A stretch of 64,000 nucleotides of DNA, from positions 117,510 through 181,509 of the forward strand of contig CAVXSB010000004.1 of assembly GCA_963764315.1 (NCBI GenBank). The letters are read 5' to 3'. A program made the position numbers and the translations under genes. Each line of letters opens with the position of its first letter. The stretch's first letter is position 1. This DNA comes from DATLWN01 sp963764315 (GTDB lineage Bacteria > Pseudomonadota > Zetaproteobacteria > Mariprofundales > Mariprofundaceae). The notes under the pieces were generated by a model. The model was not told the origin of the DNA, did not search any database, and saw nothing but the letters and a program-made list of their open reading frames with translations. Positions 1 through 10,303 of the stretch are shown here, one piece after another.

Positions 1-722
1 AGCATACCCATGGTGATGGGGCCGAACAGGAAGCCGAGCTGCGGATCGGGCTGGCGGAAGTTTTCGCAAAAGATGCGGGCGATGGCATAGATGACCAGGA
101 ACAGTGCGACGCGCATGCCGTCCGGCCAGTCGCGGTTGCGTGTGAACCACAGGATGAGGAAGGGCACGATGCCCTCCAGCGTCATCTCGTAGAGCTGGCT
201 GGGGTGGCGGGGCAAGGGTCCGGCGCCGGGGAATACCATGCCCCAGGGCACATCGGTGACCCGCCCCCAAAGCTCGCCGTTGATGAAATTGCCGATGCGG
301 CCGAAGGCCAGGCCGATGGGCGCGACCGTGAACAGCCGGTCGGCCAGGAACAGGAAGGGCAGCTTGTGCTTTTTGCAGTACCACCAGCCGGCGACCAGGG
401 GGCCGATGAGGCCGCCGTGGAAGCTCATGCCCCCGCGCCAGACATAGAAGACCTGCAGCGGGTGCATCAGGTAGAAATCGAGGTTGTAGAACAGGATGTA
501 GGCGATGCGGCCGCCGAGCACGACGCCGAGAATCAGCCAGGTGAACAGGCCCTCGAACTGTTCGGGGGTGATCACCCGGTCCCAGGCACCGCGCTCGACG
601 AGTTGGCGCCGGGTCAGCCACCAGGCCGACAGGAAGCCGAACACATACATCAGCCCGTACCAGTGGATGGCGATCGGCCCCAGCTGGACGGCGACCGGAT
701 CGATATGCGGATAGGTCAGCAT
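1..722 (-). CDS. lgt: Prolipoprotein diacylglyceryl transferase Lgt (C-terminus outside window)
   Basis: Integral inner-membrane enzyme that moves diacylglycerol from phosphatidylglycerol to the lipobox cysteine of prolipoproteins. The translation begins MLTYPHIDPV and contains the family signature GRIGNFINGELWGR, an early HWYGLMY segment, and the hydrophobic helices and aromatic-rich loops usual for Lgt. About 240 codons are inside the window. Lgt is normally 260-290 residues, so only a short C-terminal part is missing past the left edge. The start ATG at 722 matches the family N-terminus. It diverges from sppA with about 140 bases between the starts. Confidence 0.93.
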   Translation of the reverse strand, partial: MLTYPHIDPVAVQLGPIAIHWYGLMYVFGFLSAWWLTRRQLVERGAWDRVITPEQFEGLFTWLILGVVLGGRIAYILFYNLDFYLMHPLQVFYVWRGGMSFHGGLIGPLVAGWWYCKKHKLPFLFLADRLFTVAPIGLAFGRIGNFINGELWGRVTDVPWGMVFPGAGPLPRHPSQLYEMTLEGIVPFLILWFTRNRDWPDGMRVALFLVIYAIARIFCENFRQPDPQLGFLFGPITMGM

Positions 723-863
723 GGGGCGCTGGCCGCCTGCGGCATGTGGATCGGTAGGCGCATGGAGGCACTCTAGGCTTTAGCGAACGAAAGCCAATGG
801 GCAGCTGGACGGGATGAAGCGCGGGGCGCTATGGTCGGGTACAGATCGTGCACGGAGGTATTC

Positions 864-2661
864 ATGGGCAAGCTGTCATCCTGGCTGAGAGCGATCGATA
901 TCCTGCGGCGCATCGTCGTCAACGGCCTGTTTCTGTTGATCCTGGCCGTGCTGATTGCCGCCCTCGTGGGCCGGCATGTCTCGGTGCCGAAGGGCGCCGT
1001 GCTGGTGCTGGCACCGAAGGGCAGTATCGTCGAGCAGCTGTCCGTGCCCGGTGCGGGCTTGGCGTCGCTGCGCTTCACCGATCGCCACCAGACGCGCCTG
1101 CGCGATCTGGTCCGGGCTATCGATACCGCCGCGCATGACGACCATATCCGCATGATGGAGCTGGATCTCGGGGATTTGGGCCCGAGCTCGCTGGACAAGC
1201 TCGCGGCCTTGCGCCGGGCCATCGCCGGCTTCCGGGCCGCGGGCAAGCCCGTCGTGGCCTATGCGGACCAATACAGCCAGGGCCAGTACTACCTCGCCAC
1301 CGCCGCTGATCGCGTGTTCCTGCATCCGATGGGGCTCGTCGCCCTGACCGGGCTCGGCCTGTACCGCGATTATTTCAAGGATGCCATCGACAGGCTCGGC
1401 ATCAATGTGCAGGTGTTCAGGGCCGGCAAATACAAATCGGCGATGGAGCCGTTCATGCGCAACGATATGTCCGAGGCCGACCGCACGGCGAACCGGGCCT
1501 GGCTATCCACGCTTTGGACGGCGTACAAACGGGGTATCGCGGCGTCGCGCGGCATCGATGCCAAGCATTTGCAGGAGGTGCTGGACAACCTGCCGAGCTA
1601 TCTGCAGCGCTACGGCGGCAGCATGGCGCGGCTGGCGCTGGGTGAGAAATGGGTCGATCAATTGGGCGATGCCCATGCCGCCAAGGCCTGGATGGCCGGC
1701 AAGCTCGGGCTTTCCACCGATGCCAAGCTGCCGCATATCGGCTGGCAGGATTACCTGCATGCCCGCCGCTCCCCGTCGCGATTCCGATTCGGGGCCCGCG
1801 GTCGGCATCATCACTGCCAGCGGCACTATCCTGGATGGGGAGCAGCCTCCCGGCACCGTGGGCGCCACGACGCTGGTGAGCGAGATTGCGCGTGCGCGCA
1901 AGGATAAGCATATCAAGGCCCTGGTGCTGCGCATCGACAGCCCGGGCGGCAGCGCCCTGGCCTCCGAATCGATTCGTCAGGCGTTGCTGCGTTTCCGCGC
2001 TGCCGGCAAACCGCTGGTGGTGTCGATGGGCGGCATGGCCGCCTCCGGCGGCTACTGGATCGCCACCGCAGGCGACGAGATCTGGGCGACGCCGACGACG
2101 TTGACCGGCTCCATCGGCGTGTTCGGTCTGATCGGCGATGTGCACGATGGCCTGGCGAAGCTCGGCATCCACACCGACGGCCTGGGCACGACCCGTATCG
2201 CCGGGGCGCTCAGGCCCGACCTGCCGGCATCGCCGTTGGTGGCCAAGGCCATGCAAATGGGCGTCGACGATGCCTATCAGCGCTTTCTGGCGGTCGTGGC
2301 CAAGGGGCGCAAGCTGCCGCTGGCACGCGTCGCCGCCATCGCCCAGGGACGGGTCTGGAGCGGTGCCGATGCGCTGCATATCGGTCTGGTCGACCGGCTC
2401 GGCGATCTCGATCAGGCGGTGGCCTCGGCGGCCGCGAAGGCGGGCATCGCCGCGCATTACCGGCGCCGTCGGCTGTCGCCGCCGCAGCCGTTGTGGGACA
2501 CCCTGCTCGATCATCTGAGGGGCGAGGTGGCATCGCGTCTTACCGAGGTCTCGGTGCCGGCACCGGTGGCCGAGGTGGCCAATGCCTGGCAGGCGCTGGC
2601 CCGGTTCAATGATCCGCGCGACGTCTATGCCTATTGCGAACTGGCTGAGGGCATCCGCTAG
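864..2661 (+). pseudogene. sppA: Signal peptide peptidase SppA, 67K type, interrupted by a +1 frameshift
   Basis: Membrane-anchored serine/lysine protease that degrades cleaved signal peptides. The start ATG at 864 follows GGAGG; an N-terminal hydrophobic anchor (about residues 15-38) is followed by the first protease-fold repeat with the catalytic-lysine motif GKYKSAMEPF. Near position 1790 the reading frame moves by one base, and the second repeat continues in the other frame with the nucleophile motif SMGGMAASGGYW. Removing one G from the GGGG run near 1790 joins the halves smoothly (RFRFG-PAVGIITASG). Both active-site motifs survive. This is either a very recent pseudogene or a one-base assembly error; selection seems to have been acting on both halves. 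Confidence 0.85.
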
Positions 2662-2679
2662 GCCGCGTTGGCGTAAATG

Positions 2680-2710
2680 AAAAAAGGGCGGCCCGAAGGC
2701 CGCCCTTTTT
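2680..2710. terminator. Bidirectional intrinsic terminator between sppA and groL
   Basis: An 8-bp perfect stem GGGCGGCC/GGCCGCCC closes a CGAA tetraloop (stem arms 2686-2693 and 2698-2705). A-rich and T-rich flanks let it end transcription from both convergent genes. Confidence 0.9.
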
Positions 2711-2734
2711 GTGCATCCAAGGATGGATGGCAGA

Positions 2735-4384
<1,650 letters not shown>

Positions 4385-4414
4385 GGTTGCTTCTCTCCTT
4401 TCTGATCTCTTGGG

Positions 4415-4711
4415 TTAGGCTTCGACGACGCCGAGGATGTCGTCCTCGCGCATCATCAGGTATTCGTTGCCGTCGAGCTTGATCTCGGTGCCGGCGTACT
4501 TCGAGAAAATGACGCGGTCGCCTTTCTTCACATCCAGCGGGCGGATGTCACCGTTCTCGAGGATCTTGCCCTTGCCTGCGGCGATGACCTCGCCCTGGAC
4601 GGGCTTCTCTTTCGCCGTATCGGGGATGATGATGCCACCGGCGGACTTATCTTCCTCGTCCAGACGGCGGACGATCACGCGGTCGTGCAATGGACGAACC
4701 TTCGTTGTCAT
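4415..4711 (-). CDS. groS: Co-chaperonin GroES (Hsp10)
   Basis: Heptameric lid of the GroEL chamber. The 98-residue protein begins MTTKVRPLHDRVIVRR and contains the mobile-loop segment EEDKSAGGIIIPDTAKEKP that docks on GroEL. The start is preceded by AAGGAGAG. It is first in the operon and is read from a sigma-70-like promoter lying between two CIRCE operators. Confidence 0.98.
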   Translation of the reverse strand: MTTKVRPLHDRVIVRRLDEEDKSAGGIIIPDTAKEKPVQGEVIAAGKGKILENGDIRPLDVKKGDRVIFSKYAGTEIKLDGNEYLMMREDDILGVVEA

Positions 4712-4779
4712 CGTTCACTCTCCTTAAATACATCTTGGGATGGTGTTATGGGGTTGCCCCTCTCCCCTCGCGCCAAGCT

Positions 4780-4806
4780 TTGGCACTCGGCCCGCGGGAG
4801 TGCCAA
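4780..4806. promoter_or_regulatory. CIRCE operator, promoter-proximal (HrcA site)
   Basis: Perfect 9-N9-9 inverted repeat TTGGCACTC-N9-GAGTGCCAA. It differs from the CIRCE consensus TTAGCACTC-N9-GAGTGCTAA by one symmetrical base in each arm. It overlaps the -10 element of the groES promoter by two bases, so bound HrcA should block transcription. Confidence 0.82.
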
Positions 4807-4833
4807 TGTTGTCGGCGGCGCGGCGGCTGTCAA
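4805..4833 (-). promoter_or_regulatory. Sigma-70-like promoter of groES-groL
   Basis: On the minus strand there is a consensus -35 TTGACA (4833-4828), a 17-base spacer, and a -10 AACATT (4810-4805) that matches TATAAT at three positions. It lies between the two CIRCE repeats. No convincing sigma-32 promoter was seen here. Confidence 0.6.
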
Positions 4834-4839
4834 CCATTT

Positions 4840-4866
4840 TTAGCACTCATCTGCAGTGGGTGCTAA
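4840..4866. promoter_or_regulatory. CIRCE operator, promoter-distal (HrcA site)
   Basis: TTAGCACTC-N9-GGGTGCTAA matches the CIRCE consensus except for one base in the second arm. Its centre is 60 bases from the centre of the proximal CIRCE, and it ends just upstream of the -35 element. Confidence 0.88.
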
Positions 4867-4917
4867 ACATGGGGCAGTATGGAGCCTTTTTGTGTCAGGG
4901 CTGCGGCATGGCGGCCG

Positions 4918-5286
4918 TCAGCCGCCGGAGGGCTTGGCCTTGATTCCCTCGCGCTCCAGCAGCGTCAGCAGCTTGTCGCGGTGATCGCCCTGGATCTCGA
5001 TACAGCCGTCCTTGACGGCACCGCCGGTGCCGAGCTGGCCCTTCAGGCGTTTGAGCAGCGCCTTCAGTGCCTCGCCGGGCAGCTCCAGGCCGTCGATGAC
5101 GCAGACGGTCTTGCCGCCTCGCCCCTTGCTTTCGCGGCGGATGCGTACGCCCTGCTTGGCCGGGTTTTTGATCGCCGGGGGCTGGTCCTGCGGTTTGCCC
5201 TTCCCCTTGCCCTTTTTGTTGGCGGGTATGGCCTGGCCGAGGTCGCCGTGTTCGGTGGAGTAGACCAGCCTGCGATCGTCGCTCAT
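4918..5286 (-). CDS. yciH: SUI1/eIF1-like protein YciH
   Basis: Small bacterial relative of eukaryotic initiation factor eIF1, associated with start-site selection and translation under stress. The 122 residues have a charged N-terminal extension with a GKGKGK stretch, then the SUI1 fold (about 45-118) with the RGGKTVCVIDGLEL strand and the GTGGAVKDGCIEIQGDH motif. The start overlaps the end of def by four bases (ATGA), so the genes are probably translationally coupled. Family assignment is firm; the physiological role of bacterial YciH is less settled. Confidence 0.9.
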   Translation of the reverse strand: MSDDRRLVYSTEHGDLGQAIPANKKGKGKGKPQDQPPAIKNPAKQGVRIRRESKGRGGKTVCVIDGLELPGEALKALLKRLKGQLGTGGAVKDGCIEIQGDHRDKLLTLLEREGIKAKPSGG

Positions 5287-5837
5287 GGGCGCAGTATCGC
5301 GCCTTCGTCTTGCCCGGCAAGCTCGGGAAACAGGACGTCGGTGAAGCCCAGGGTAGAAAGATCATACATGCGCATCGGGTACAGCACGCCGTCCAGGTGG
5401 TCGCACTCGTGCTGAATGACGCGGGCGTGGAAGCCCTCGACGCTGCGTTCGATCGGCGCCCCTTCGGCATCGAAGCCGCGATAATGCACATGTGCGAAGC
5501 GCCGCACCTGCCCGCGCAGTCCCGGCAGGCTCAGGCAGCCCTCCCAGTCCTCTTCGGTTTCGTCCGATAGCGGTGTGATGATGGGGTTGATCAGCAGACT
5601 CCGGGGTATCGGAGCGGCATCGGGGTAGCGTGGATTGCGTTCTCCACTGCCGAAGATCACCACGCGCAGGGGAATGCCGATCTGCGGTGCCGCCAGCCCC
5701 GCGCCGTTAGCCGCGGCCATGGTGTCGCAGAGGTCCGCGATCAGCGCGTGCAGCTCGGGCGTGCCGAAGTGCTCGACCTCGACGGCCCGCTGCGTGAGGC
5801 GCGCATCGCCCATGCGCAGGATCGGCCGGACGGCCAT
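5283..5837 (-). CDS. def: Peptide deformylase
   Basis: Fe(II)/Zn hydrolase that removes the formyl group from nascent N-formyl-methionine proteins. All three signature motifs are present: GAGLAAPQIG (about 46-55), EGCLSLPG with metal-ligand Cys101, and the metal-binding HECDH (His143, His147). The 184-residue length is normal. It lies 3 bases after the cyclic-nucleotide-domain gene and overlaps yciH by 4 bases, forming a three-gene leftward operon. Def usually pairs with fmt; here it does not, so it may be a second copy. Confidence 0.95.
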   Translation of the reverse strand: MAVRPILRMGDARLTQRAVEVEHFGTPELHALIADLCDTMAAANGAGLAAPQIGIPLRVVIFGSGERNPRYPDAAPIPRSLLINPIITPLSDETEEDWEGCLSLPGLRGQVRRFAHVHYRGFDAEGAPIERSVEGFHARVIQHECDHLDGVLYPMRMYDLSTLGFTDVLFPELAGQDEGAILRP

Positions 5838-5840
5838 GGC

Positions 5841-6596
5841 TCAGCCGGGCACGGAAAGCCGGAAGCGATACGGCTCGCCCGGCAGGCCGAAGGCGAGCAG
5901 GTGCTCGCCGGGCGCCAGCGGCACGATCGCCGGCGTCTTGCCGTAGGCAACGCGCTCTTCGTCCAGCTCACAGTAGTCGCCGTAATGCATCAGGTGCAGC
6001 TGCAGGCCGCCGTCCTCGGCGGCCTCGATGGCCAGATGATGCGGCCGGATCAGTTTCGAGCCCTCGGCCAGCACGACGTCGGGCGGCGCCTCCTCGCGGA
6101 ACAGGTCGGTGACGCTTTGCGGCGGGGTGTGGGCGCCGAATACCCAGGGGAGACGTGTGATGGTGCAGGAGCGGTTGCACAGGGCCTGGGCCGAGGCCGG
6201 GTTCAGGCCTTCCACGGTGGCGAAGGCCTCCGCCTCGTCCAGGGCATCGTCATCCTGGTCGATCAGCAGGGCCTGCAGGCGGGCCAGCAGCGCCGCCAAC
6301 AGTGGCGTCAAGCGGCTGCCCGGGCCGTTGACGAGGCGGATCAGGGTGCCGCGGTCGATGACCTCAACCTCGCCGTCGGTCAGGGCCGTGACGGTGGCGG
6401 TGCGGCGCGGGGTGCGCCCGGCCAGGCCCAGCTCGCCGACGATGTTGCCTGGGCCCAGGCGGACGGCCGACGCGCGTCTTCCTGTCGGTGTCCGGCTCAC
6501 CTGCAGCCAGCCCTTGTGAATCAGGTAGGCGGCGGTGTCCTGTTCGCCCTCGGCGATCAGCACGTCGCCCTCCTTGAAGGGAAGCATTCGGGCCAT
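5841..6596 (-). CDS. Cyclic-nucleotide-binding-domain protein with an FHA-like C-terminus
   Basis: The 251-residue product starts MARMLPFKEGDVLIAEGE after AAGGAG at a spacing of eight bases. Residues about 5-95 form a cNMP-binding beta-roll with the GNIVGELGLAGRTPRRTATVTA phosphate-cassette region. Residues about 165-250 (SKLIRPHHLAIEAAEDG, GEHLLAFG) look like a forkhead-associated fold, which usually reads phospho-threonine. There is no helix-turn-helix, so it is not a CRP-type regulator. It could be a soluble sensor or adaptor. The FHA assignment is from pattern only and needs a profile search. Confidence 0.6.
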   Translation of the reverse strand: MARMLPFKEGDVLIAEGEQDTAAYLIHKGWLQVSRTPTGRRASAVRLGPGNIVGELGLAGRTPRRTATVTALTDGEVEVIDRGTLIRLVNGPGSRLTPLLAALLARLQALLIDQDDDALDEAEAFATVEGLNPASAQALCNRSCTITRLPWVFGAHTPPQSVTDLFREEAPPDVVLAEGSKLIRPHHLAIEAAEDGGLQLHLMHYGDYCELDEERVAYGKTPAIVPLAPGEHLLAFGLPGEPYRFRLSVPG

Positions 6597-6646
6597 CCGC
6601 GGTTCTCCTTGTCTACGATAAAGAGACCCTACACCACCGCCGGCCC

Positions 6647-6681
6647 GGGCCCAAATCTGTGATGCGTATCGCCTTGGGCCC
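6647..6681. promoter_or_regulatory. Inverted repeat between divergent genes
   Basis: Perfect 8-base arms GGGCCCAA (6647-6654) and TTGGGCCC (6674-6681) around 19 bases, in the 182-base gap between the leftward cNMP-domain gene and rightward pdhA. It may be an operator or a leader hairpin for either side. A weak promoter candidate for pdhA, TTGCTG-N17-CATGAT, lies at 6715-6743. Confidence 0.35.
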
Positions 6682-6778
6682 ACCTTGCCGGCAACCGCCA
6701 TGCAAGTAATCCGGTTGCTGCTCAAGGGTGGGTGGGGCATGATTCGCGTTCTCGACTGAAGGTTTTTTGGGGGAGGCT

Positions 6779-7831
6779 ATGTCCGCCAAACAGAAAAAGC
6801 AGGCCGATGGCCTGACGCATGAGGGCCGCTTCTATAGCGCCGAAACGCTGCATGCGATGCACGACTCGATGCTGTTCATCCGCCGCTTCGAGGAGAAGGC
6901 CGGGCAGCTGTACGGCCTGAAGAAGATCGGTGGCTTCTGCCATCTGTGCAACGGCCAGGAGGCGGTGCCCGTCGGCGTGCACCATGCATCCAAGCCCGAG
7001 GACTACATGCTGACCGGCTATCGCGACCACGGCCATATCCTGGCGCGCGGCTCCGATCCGACGGCGGTCATGGCGGAGCTGCTCGGCCGTGCCGGCGGCA
7101 TCGTCAAGGGCAAGGGCGGCTCCATGCATATGTTCGATGCCGCACGCAACTTTGCCGGCGGCAACGGCATCGTCGGCGAGCAGGTACCGATCGGCCTGGG
7201 CTTCGGCTTCTCGTCCTGGTACCGCCAGGACGGACGCGTCACCCTGTGCTTCTTCGGCGACGGCGCCATCAACCAGGGTGCGGTCTACGAATCGTTCAAC
7301 ATGGCGGCGCTGTGGAAGCTGCCGGTCGTGTTCATTGTCGAGAACAACCAGTACGCCATGGGCACGTCGCTCGGCCGCGCCTCGGCAGAGACGCATCTGT
7401 TCAAGCGCGGTATCTCCTTCAAGATTCCGGGTATGCAGATCGACGGCATGGACGTGCTGGAGGTCGAGCGCAAGATGGCCGAGGCCGTGGAGCATGCGCG
7501 CAGCGGCGAGGGCCCGATCCTGGTGGAGGCCGTAACCTACCGTTACCGCGGCCATTCGATGTCCGACCCCGCCACCTACCGCACGCGCGAAGAGGTCGAG
7601 GAATGGCGCACCGGCCGCGATCCGATCGCGCGCCTGCAGGGGCGCATGATCGAGGCAGGTCTCGCAAGCGAGGAGTCCTTCAAGCAGAAGGACAAGGATC
7701 TCAAGAAAGAGGTGGCGGGCATCGCTGCGGCGGCCGAGGCCATGCCGGAGCCGGAAGCGTCCGAGCTGTACACCGATATCTACAGGGATCCCATCGAAGG
7801 GGCGTATCCGTATCCAGGAAGGGTGGACTGA
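6779..7831 (+). CDS. pdhA: Pyruvate dehydrogenase E1 component, alpha subunit
   Basis: Alpha chain of the heterotetrameric thiamine-diphosphate E1 that decarboxylates pyruvate. The 350-residue protein has the ThDP/Mg motif GDGAINQGAVYESFN...VENNQYAMG, the substrate-loop segment RYRGHSMSDPATYR with its phosphorylation-loop-like sequence, and GGSMHMFD. ATG 6779 is chosen over TTG 6767 because the GGGGGAGG ribosome site ends just before it. It is first in pdhA-pdhB-pdhC-lpd. The alpha/beta E1 layout differs from the single-chain AceE of enterobacteria. Confidence 0.95.
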   Translation: MSAKQKKQADGLTHEGRFYSAETLHAMHDSMLFIRRFEEKAGQLYGLKKIGGFCHLCNGQEAVPVGVHHASKPEDYMLTGYRDHGHILARGSDPTAVMAELLGRAGGIVKGKGGSMHMFDAARNFAGGNGIVGEQVPIGLGFGFSSWYRQDGRVTLCFFGDGAINQGAVYESFNMAALWKLPVVFIVENNQYAMGTSLGRASAETHLFKRGISFKIPGMQIDGMDVLEVERKMAEAVEHARSGEGPILVEAVTYRYRGHSMSDPATYRTREEVEEWRTGRDPIARLQGRMIEAGLASEESFKQKDKDLKKEVAGIAAAAEAMPEPEASELYTDIYRDPIEGAYPYPGRVD

Positions 7832-8811
7832 TGTCGAAGATCACGTTCCGCGAGGCCTTGAATCAGGCCATGTGCGAGGAGATGGAGCGCGACGAGCGCG
7901 TATTCCTGATGGGCGAGGAGGTCGCCGAGTACAACGGCGCCTACAAGGTCAGTCAGGGCATGCTGGAGAAATTCGGGTCGCAGCGCGTCATTGATACGCC
8001 GATCACCGAGCTGGGCTTTGCCGGCCTCGGCGTCGGTGCGGCCATGGCGGGCCTGAGGCCGGTCATCGAGTTCATGACATGGAACTTCTCGATCCTGGCC
8101 ATGGATCAGATCGTCAATGCCGCTGCCAAGATGCTGTACATGTCCGGCGGTATGTACTCGGTGCCGATCGTGTTCCGCGGTGCTGGCGGTGCGGCGGCGC
8201 GCGTGGCCGCACAGCATTCGCAGTGCCTGGAGAACTGGATGGCCAACGTGCCGGGTCTGAAGGTGGTGATGCCGTCGAACCCGGCCGATGCCAAGGGCCT
8301 GCTCAAGGCCGCGATCCGGGACAACGATCCGGTGATCTTCATCGAAAACGAGATCTGCTACGGCGATATCGCCGAGGTGCCGGACGGCGAGTACGTGATC
8401 CCGCTGGGCAAGGCGGAGATCAAACGCGCCGGCAAGGATGTGACGCTGGTGGCCTATTCGCGCATGGCTGCCTTCGCGCAGACCGCCGCCGAGGAACTGG
8501 CCAAGCAGGGTATCGATGCCGAGGTCATCGACCTGCGCACGATCAAGCCGCTGGACGAGGCGACGGTGCTGGCCTCGATCGCCAAGACGAACCGCGCCGT
8601 GATGATCGAGGAAGGCTGGCGCTTCGCCGGCATCGGCGCCGAGATTTCCGCCCGCATCATGGAGAAGGGCTTCGATGACCTGGATGCACCGGTGGCGCGC
8701 GTCTCCGGCAAGGAGGTGCCGATGCCCTATGCCGCCAACCTGGAGCGCATGGCCCTGCCGAGTGTGGCCGAGATCGTCGAGGCGGCACGCGCCGTCTGCA
8801 ACCGCGCCTAA
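7831..8811 (+). CDS. pdhB: Pyruvate dehydrogenase E1 component, beta subunit
   Basis: Beta chain completing the E1 active site. The 326 residues contain the transketolase pyrimidine-binding domain (about 4-180, with FMGEEVAEYNGAYKVSQG and the potassium-site region) and the C-terminal transketolase domain (about 195-320, EVIDLRTIKPLDE). The start shares one base with the pdhA stop (TGATG), implying coupled translation and 1:1 subunit output. Confidence 0.96.
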   Translation: MSKITFREALNQAMCEEMERDERVFLMGEEVAEYNGAYKVSQGMLEKFGSQRVIDTPITELGFAGLGVGAAMAGLRPVIEFMTWNFSILAMDQIVNAAAKMLYMSGGMYSVPIVFRGAGGAAARVAAQHSQCLENWMANVPGLKVVMPSNPADAKGLLKAAIRDNDPVIFIENEICYGDIAEVPDGEYVIPLGKAEIKRAGKDVTLVAYSRMAAFAQTAAEELAKQGIDAEVIDLRTIKPLDEATVLASIAKTNRAVMIEEGWRFAGIGAEISARIMEKGFDDLDAPVARVSGKEVPMPYAANLERMALPSVAEIVEAARAVCNRA

Positions 8812-8832
8812 GCGTTACCGAAAGGGGAGAGC

Positions 8833-10140
8833 ATGCCGATCGATGTATACATGACCCAGCTGTCGCCGACGATGACCGAAGGAAAGATCGCACGCTGGCT
8901 GAAGAAGGAAGGCGATACGCTGTCCTCCGGCGAGGTAATGGCGGAGATCGAGACGGACAAGGCGACGATGGAGATGGAGGTCGTCGACGAGGGGACTCTG
9001 CACAAGATCATCGCCCCCGAGGGCGCGGTGGTGACGGTGGGCAACCCGATCGCGGTGATCGCCGAGGACGGTGAGGACGTACCGGCCGATTATATGCCCA
9101 AGGCTGGTACCCAGCCGGCAGCGCCTGTTGCCGCCGAGCCCGAGAAGCCCGCTGCGGCGCCTGCGCCGCAAGCCCCCGCAGCCCCTGCCCCGCAGCCTGC
9201 GCCGACCGCACCCGTTTCCCAAGCCGCCCCGGTGGCCGGCCGGCGCGTCAAGGCCAGCCCCCTGGCCCGCCGCCTGGCCCGGCAGAAGGGCATCAATCTG
9301 GCCGCCATCGCCGGCTCCGGCCCGAACGGTCGTATCACACGCGCCGACATCGATAGCGCCGCCAAGCGCGGTATCAATCTGGGCATGGGCACGACGGCCG
9401 CGACCACGCCGCCCCTGCGCCCGCTGCCGGCCGGCCCCATGCCGTACCACGCCGACGAGTTTGATGCGGTCGAGAACAGCATGATGCGCAAGGCCATCGC
9501 CCGCCGCCTCGTCGAGTCCAAGCAGCAGGTGCCGCATTTCTACCTGAGCATCGATGTGGCTATGGACCGGCTGATGGATCTGCGCGCCCAGCTCAATGCG
9601 GCCGCCGACGGCGCCTTCAAGCTCTCCGTCAACGATTTCATCATCAAGGCCGTGGCCAAGGCCCTGGTCGACGTACCGGCGGCGAACGCCTCCTGGACCG
9701 ATGCCGCCACGCTGCGCCACAAGCATGCGCATATCTCGGTGGCGGTAGCCATCGAGGGCGGCCTGATCACGCCGGTGATTCGCTTCGCCGAGCAAAAGGG
9801 CATTGTCGACATTTCGGGCGAGGTCAAGGAGCTGGCCGGGCGCGCCCGTGCTGGCGGCCTGAAGCCGGAGGAATACACCGGGGGCACCTTCTCGATCTCG
9901 AACCTGGGCATGTACGGCATCAAGCAGTTCTCGGCCATCGTCAATCCGCCGGAGGGGGCGATCCTGGCCGTCGGCGCCACCGAGGCGCGTCCCGTCGTCG
10001 AGGATGGCGAGATCAAGGTGCGGCAGATGATGAGCCTGACGCTGTCCTGCGATCATCGTGTCGTGGACGGCGCTGTCGGCGCCGAGCTGCTGGCCGCCCT
10101 GAAGAAGCATATCGAGGCGCCCGCGAGCGTCCTGATTTAA
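8833..10140 (+). CDS. pdhC: Pyruvate dehydrogenase E2, dihydrolipoamide acetyltransferase
   Basis: Core acetyltransferase of the complex. Domains in order: one lipoyl domain (1-80, lipoyl Lys43 in ETDKATM), an Ala-Pro-rich flexible linker (about 91-135), a peripheral-subunit-binding domain (about 140-176, ASPLARRLARQKGI), a second short linker, and the catalytic domain (about 205-435) with the active-site motif DHRVVDG near residue 408. The length of 435 fits a single-lipoyl E2. Its lipoyl-domain DNA is nearly identical to the start of the downstream E3 gene. Confidence 0.95.
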   Translation: MPIDVYMTQLSPTMTEGKIARWLKKEGDTLSSGEVMAEIETDKATMEMEVVDEGTLHKIIAPEGAVVTVGNPIAVIAEDGEDVPADYMPKAGTQPAAPVAAEPEKPAAAPAPQAPAAPAPQPAPTAPVSQAAPVAGRRVKASPLARRLARQKGINLAAIAGSGPNGRITRADIDSAAKRGINLGMGTTAATTPPLRPLPAGPMPYHADEFDAVENSMMRKAIARRLVESKQQVPHFYLSIDVAMDRLMDLRAQLNAAADGAFKLSVNDFIIKAVAKALVDVPAANASWTDAATLRHKHAHISVAVAIEGGLITPVIRFAEQKGIVDISGEVKELAGRARAGGLKPEEYTGGTFSISNLGMYGIKQFSAIVNPPEGAILAVGATEARPVVEDGEIKVRQMMSLTLSCDHRVVDGAVGAELLAALKKHIEAPASVLI

Positions 10141-10174
10141 GGCGGGCGCTCGGCGTCGCGCATGGCGCAGCCCC

Positions 10175-10192
10175 CCGCCCACGGATGGGCGG
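10175..10192 (+). other. Strong hairpin in the pdhC-lpd intercistronic gap
   Basis: Perfect 7-bp stem CCGCCCA/TGGGCGG around a CGGA loop, followed by a second, weaker inverted repeat near 10193-10212. No T-run follows, so it is not a classical terminator. It may stabilise or process the mRNA between E2 and E3. The gap is 163 bases, against 0-21 bases elsewhere in the operon. Confidence 0.5.
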
Positions 10193-10303
10193 CGGCTCAC
10201 GAAGTGAAGCCGCGAGTGCAGCAAGCCCGCGCGCTTGCGGAACGATCAAGGCCGGGGGCAGGATGCTCCGAGGCCGTATCTAACGATCAGAAGAGGACCC
10301 CCC

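Noticed and set aside
1740..1830. Programmed ribosomal frameshift in sppA.
   Set aside because: No slippery heptamer, stimulatory structure or family precedent was seen; the sthA-like gene has the same kind of shift, which favours mutation or error.
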